NCBI GenBank assembly: GCA_019232735.1
Contig: JAFANL010000277.1
Span: forward strand, 1-7,176
From: Aquitalea sp.
GTDB taxonomy: Bacteria > Pseudomonadota > Gammaproteobacteria > Burkholderiales > Chromobacteriaceae
DNA length: 7,176 nucleotides
Direction of reading: 5' to 3'
Part shown: piece by piece, positions 5,066 to 7,176 of the stretch
Numbering within the stretch: the first letter of the stretch is position 1
Layout: the number at the start of each line of letters is the position of its first letter
The notes under the pieces: model-generated
The model's database searches: none
Seen by the model: only the letters and a program-made list of their open reading frames with translations
Told to the model about the DNA's origin: nothing
Position numbers and translations under genes: made by a program

Positions 5066-6192
5066 CAACGGTCCACCACCAGGTCGCTCAGTGGTTTGCT
5101 GCAGCAAGGCAGGAAGAAGCCCTGATCCACCTCGCGCTGGCGGATGCCGCCTTCGTGGTGCATGTCCACCTTGCCTTCCAGCAGTCTGGTCTTGCAGGTG
5201 CCGCACACGCCACGGGTACACGAAGCCGGCAGGCGCATGCCCTTGGCCAGGGCCGCAGCCAGCACGGTCTGGCCCGGTGCCACCGACAGGTCATCCCCCA
5301 TCTTGGCAAAGTGCACATTGAAGCCGGCACCATTGCAGCCCGATGGCACACTTTCCACCACCTCATCTGCCGGTGCGGCATTCAGCTCGGCAAAGTTGAA
5401 GCTTTCCTCGTGGTAGTGCTGCATGTCGAAGCCGCTGTCCTGCAGCATCTGCCGCACCGACGCCATATACGGCGCCGGGCCGCAGCAGAACACCTGGCGG
5501 GCCATCAGGTCCGGCACCATGTGCAGCAGGCGTGCGGCATCCAGCCGGCCGGTAAAGCCCGGCCACTCCGGTTCGCCCTGGCGGTTTTCACAGACGATGG
5601 CCTGGCTGAAGGTGGGATGGCTGCTGGCCAGCTGTGCCAGTTCCTTGCGGAAGATGATGTCGCGTGGCGAGCGTGCGCTGTGTACGAACATGATGTCTGC
5701 GCCGCTGGACAGATCGGTCAGCGCCCGGCTCATCGACATCAGCGGGGTGATGCCGCTGCCGGCGGATAAAAACAGATACGGCGTGCTGGCGTGGCGCACA
5801 TAGGTGAATTCACCGGACGGGCCCAGCACGTTCAGCTGCATGCCGGGGCGTAGTACTTCATGCAGCCAGCCGGACACCACGCCACCGGGAATACGCTTGA
5901 CGGTAATGCTGACCCGGTCCGGCCGTGTGGGGCTGGAGGATAGGGTGTAGCAGCGGTTGATGCTTTCGCCGCCGATGTCCAGTTCCAGCGTGATGAACTG
6001 GCCGGGCTGGTAATGAAAGCGGCGCGGCGGATCGGCACGGAACACGAAGGTTTTGACATCGTGCGTTTCCTCGCGCACCTGCACGCATTCCAGCGTGCTG
6101 TCTTCTCCCGGCTGCCACCAGGGCAGATCGGCGGCTTGCGGGTGGGTATCCGCTTGAAGATGGGTATCCGAAGGTGTGCTGGCGCTGCTCAT
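5065..6192 (-). CDS. gbcB: Glycine betaine demethylase reductase subunit (GbcB)
   Basis: This is a 375-aa cytoplasmic electron-transfer protein that passes electrons from NAD(P)H through FAD and a [2Fe-2S] cluster to the Rieske oxygenase GbcA. After a polar N-terminus (1-25) comes the FAD-binding barrel (about 32-130) with RCYTLSSSP (80-88). The nucleotide-binding domain (about 135-250) follows, with GSGITP (145-150) and CGPAPYM (237-243). The C-terminal plant-type ferredoxin domain (about 290-372) has C325-x4-C330-x2-C333 and C363 as the likely fourth ligand; C364 is adjacent. Domain order and length are as expected for GbcB-type reductases. The start at 6192 has AAGGA 6 nt upstream; the frame stays open to 6297 but without a better signal. 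It lies 227 nt after gbcA, so it may have its own promoter, and is followed by a repeat array and a strong terminator. A stachydrine or carnitine oxygenase reductase would look similar; the neighbours favour GbcB. Confidence 0.9.
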   Translation of the reverse strand: MSSASTPSDTHLQADTHPQAADLPWWQPGEDSTLECVQVREETHDVKTFVFRADPPRRFHYQPGQFITLELDIGGESINRCYTLSSSPTRPDRVSITVKRIPGGVVSGWLHEVLRPGMQLNVLGPSGEFTYVRHASTPYLFLSAGSGITPLMSMSRALTDLSSGADIMFVHSARSPRDIIFRKELAQLASSHPTFSQAIVCENRQGEPEWPGFTGRLDAARLLHMVPDLMARQVFCCGPAPYMASVRQMLQDSGFDMQHYHEESFNFAELNAAPADEVVESVPSGCNGAGFNVHFAKMGDDLSVAPGQTVLAAALAKGMRLPASCTRGVCGTCKTRLLEGKVDMHHEGGIRQREVDQGFFLPCCSKPLSDLVVDR

Positions 6193-6419
6193 GGCGATTC
6201 CTTTGCTGGCTGGCTTATCGCCCGTTGGCGGGCTGTTGCTGTAAGACCCGATAACAAAACCCCCGCTCCAGCGTTGCGCCGCCTTGCCGTACGCCATGTA
6301 CTGTCTGCGGCGGCGCGCCTTGGTTCGGGTTCTCTACGAGGCTTTGTTAGCGCTTCTTAAGAGTGGCAGGCTGCGCCAGGCAGCCTGCCGTTTGCTACAT
6401 GTCTGGTGCAAAAACTTGA
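6193..6419. other. gbcA-gbcB intergenic region
   Basis: This 227-bp gap holds no gene that I can support. Besides the inverted repeat near gbcA it contains GCGCCGCC/GGCGGCGC (6276-6283, 6309-6316) enclosing paired GTAC elements, and a small GCCCG-TTGG-CGGGC hairpin (6220-6233) 27 nt before the gbcB start. No clear sigma-70 promoter was seen. The length leaves room for a separate gbcB promoter. Confidence 0.5.
6365..6389. promoter_or_regulatory. Inverted repeat between gbcA and gbcB
   Basis: GGCAGGCTGC (6365-6374) and GCAGCCTGCC (6380-6389) form a perfect 10-bp inverted repeat with a 5-nt spacer, 30 nt past the gbcA stop. On the minus strand ACTCTTAAG follows, not a T run, so termination would be weak. 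The left half shares TGGCAGGCTG with the region upstream of choV, which suggests an operator as an alternative. Confidence 0.45.
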
Positions 6420-7176
6420 TCAACCTTGCTCCAGACCAGCCCCCAGGCGGCCGACATACCAGCTGGTGAATTTTTCCACCAGTTCTTCGGTATAGGGCGA
6501 GTAGGGGCCGGGGCGGTATGCGCTGCTGTTGACGCCCACTTGCGACTCCTCCACCAGGTGGCGATCCTGGCCGTTGGTGGCGTTCCACACGCGGGTGAGG
6601 TTGGCCACATCGTAATCCACGCCTTCCACGGCGTCTTTGTGCACCAGCCACTTGGTACGCACCAGCGTGGTGTCCGGAGTCAGCGGCAGCACGGTGAAGG
6701 TGACGATGTGGTCGGCCATGAAGTGGTGCCAGGAGTTGGGCTGCGTCCAGAAGGACAGGCCACCCGAATCGGCATCCTTGATGTCGCCCAGCAGCTTTTT
6801 ACAGGCTGCACCGGTGTCCATGGTTTGCGACTGGCCCTTGCGGTCCAGCGGCATGCGCATGGTGCGGAAGCCGGACACATCGGACAGCTTTTCGATTTCC
6901 GTCGATGGCAGGCCACAGGCCTCCCAGCGCGCATGGCTGTCCTTGACGATGTTTTCGTAGTTGGCCAGGCCCGCCGCCAGTTCGGCCTTGGGCGCAAAAC
7001 CGTAGCTGTAGGCATACAGCGAGATGGTCAGCTCGGGATGGTTGCCGGTGCAGTGGTAGCACTCGCGGTTGTTTTCCATCGTCAGCTTCCAGTTGCCGGC
7101 CTCGATGATGTCGATCTGGGCGGCCACCTTGGTGTTTTCGATCTGGTGCGGGGCGATATAGGGGCCCATCTGTTCC
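6420..7176 (-). CDS. gbcA: Glycine betaine demethylase oxygenase subunit (GbcA), 3' part
   Basis: This is the C-terminal catalytic part of a Rieske-type oxygenase that, with GbcB, converts glycine betaine to dimethylglycine and formaldehyde in the cytoplasm. The gene starts beyond the window: the frame is still open at 7176, and about 251 residues of an expected 430 or so are present, so the N-terminal Rieske [2Fe-2S] domain is not seen. The mononuclear iron site is visible in NWKLTMENNRECYHC and TGNHPEL: histidines encoded at 7053-7055 and 7038-7040 (H-x4-H), with the likely carboxylate ligand, aspartate in FMADHIV, at 6711-6713. A glutamate (7062-7064) stands three residues before the first histidine, where most ring-hydroxylating oxygenases have aspartate; the same is known for carnitine oxygenase CntA. 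The end is normal (GLEQG, TGA). Carnitine or another betaine as substrate cannot be excluded without the rest. Confidence 0.88.
   Translation of the reverse strand, partial: EQMGPYIAPHQIENTKVAAQIDIIEAGNWKLTMENNRECYHCTGNHPELTISLYAYSYGFAPKAELAAGLANYENIVKDSHARWEACGLPSTEIEKLSDVSGFRTMRMPLDRKGQSQTMDTGAACKKLLGDIKDADSGGLSFWTQPNSWHHFMADHIVTFTVLPLTPDTTLVRTKWLVHKDAVEGVDYDVANLTRVWNATNGQDRHLVEESQVGVNSSAYRPGPYSPYTEELVEKFTSWYVGRLGAGLEQG

Noticed and set aside
4930..5769. 279-codon plus-strand frame across the gbcB terminator, the 15-bp repeat and gbcB
   Set aside because: Its start lies inside the gbcB terminator stem and most of it is antisense to gbcB. The AKSVGAKSV pattern is just the DNA repeat read in frame.
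6276..6316. Long inverted repeat in the gbcA-gbcB gap as a terminator
   Set aside because: The 25-nt loop and the distance (about 19 nt) to a weak T4 tract on the minus strand do not fit an intrinsic terminator. I keep it only as described structure.
1..7176. tRNA, rRNA, CRISPR array, insertion sequence or phage genes
   Set aside because: I saw no cloverleaf, no regularly spaced identical repeats, and no transposase or integrase motifs on either strand.

Overview
The window is a G+C-rich proteobacterial chromosome segment that handles choline and glycine betaine. All six recognisable genes lie on the minus strand. Reading in the direction of transcription they are: gbcA (3' part only, cut by the window end), gbcB, an ABC ATPase (choV/cbcV type), its permease (choW/cbcW type), a GbdR-like AraC/GATase1 regulator, and a ChoX-like choline-binding protein. 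Gene families and codon use fit a beta- or gammaproteobacterium. A Chromobacterium/Aquitalea/Pseudomonas-like host is my guess from memory, not something the sequence proves.

Layout. 1-71: intergenic, with a terminator-like hairpin after choX. 72-1010: choX. 1011-1266: choX promoter region with several dyads and direct repeats, plus a strong intrinsic terminator that closes the gbdR transcript. 1267-2253: gbdR. 2254-2348: short gap with a nested dyad. 2349-3215: choW. 3285-4334: choV. 4335-5064: a 730-bp non-coding region. It holds an FNR/ANR-like box, a possible 46-codon plus-strand ORF, overlapping hairpins with a T7 tract, the gbcB terminator and a five-unit 15-bp degenerate tandem repeat. 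5065-6192: gbcB. 6193-6419: intergenic with an inverted repeat. 6420-7176: gbcA 3' part.

How the genes work together. ChoX captures choline or a related quaternary amine in the periplasm, and ChoW/ChoV import it. Choline would be oxidised to glycine betaine by enzymes not in this window. GbcA, a Rieske oxygenase, with electrons from GbcB, a FAD/NAD/[2Fe-2S] reductase, N-demethylates glycine betaine to dimethylglycine. The GbdR-like regulator probably senses betaine or dimethylglycine and activates these promoters.

The enzymology is a known system; I see no undescribed multi-gene machinery. The less explained parts are in the intergenic DNA: a terminator that separates choX from the other transporter genes, candidate operators, the possible small ORF beside an anaerobic-regulator-like box, the alternative hairpins, and the 15-bp repeat next to the gbcB stop codon. 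No tRNA, rRNA, CRISPR array or insertion sequence was seen.
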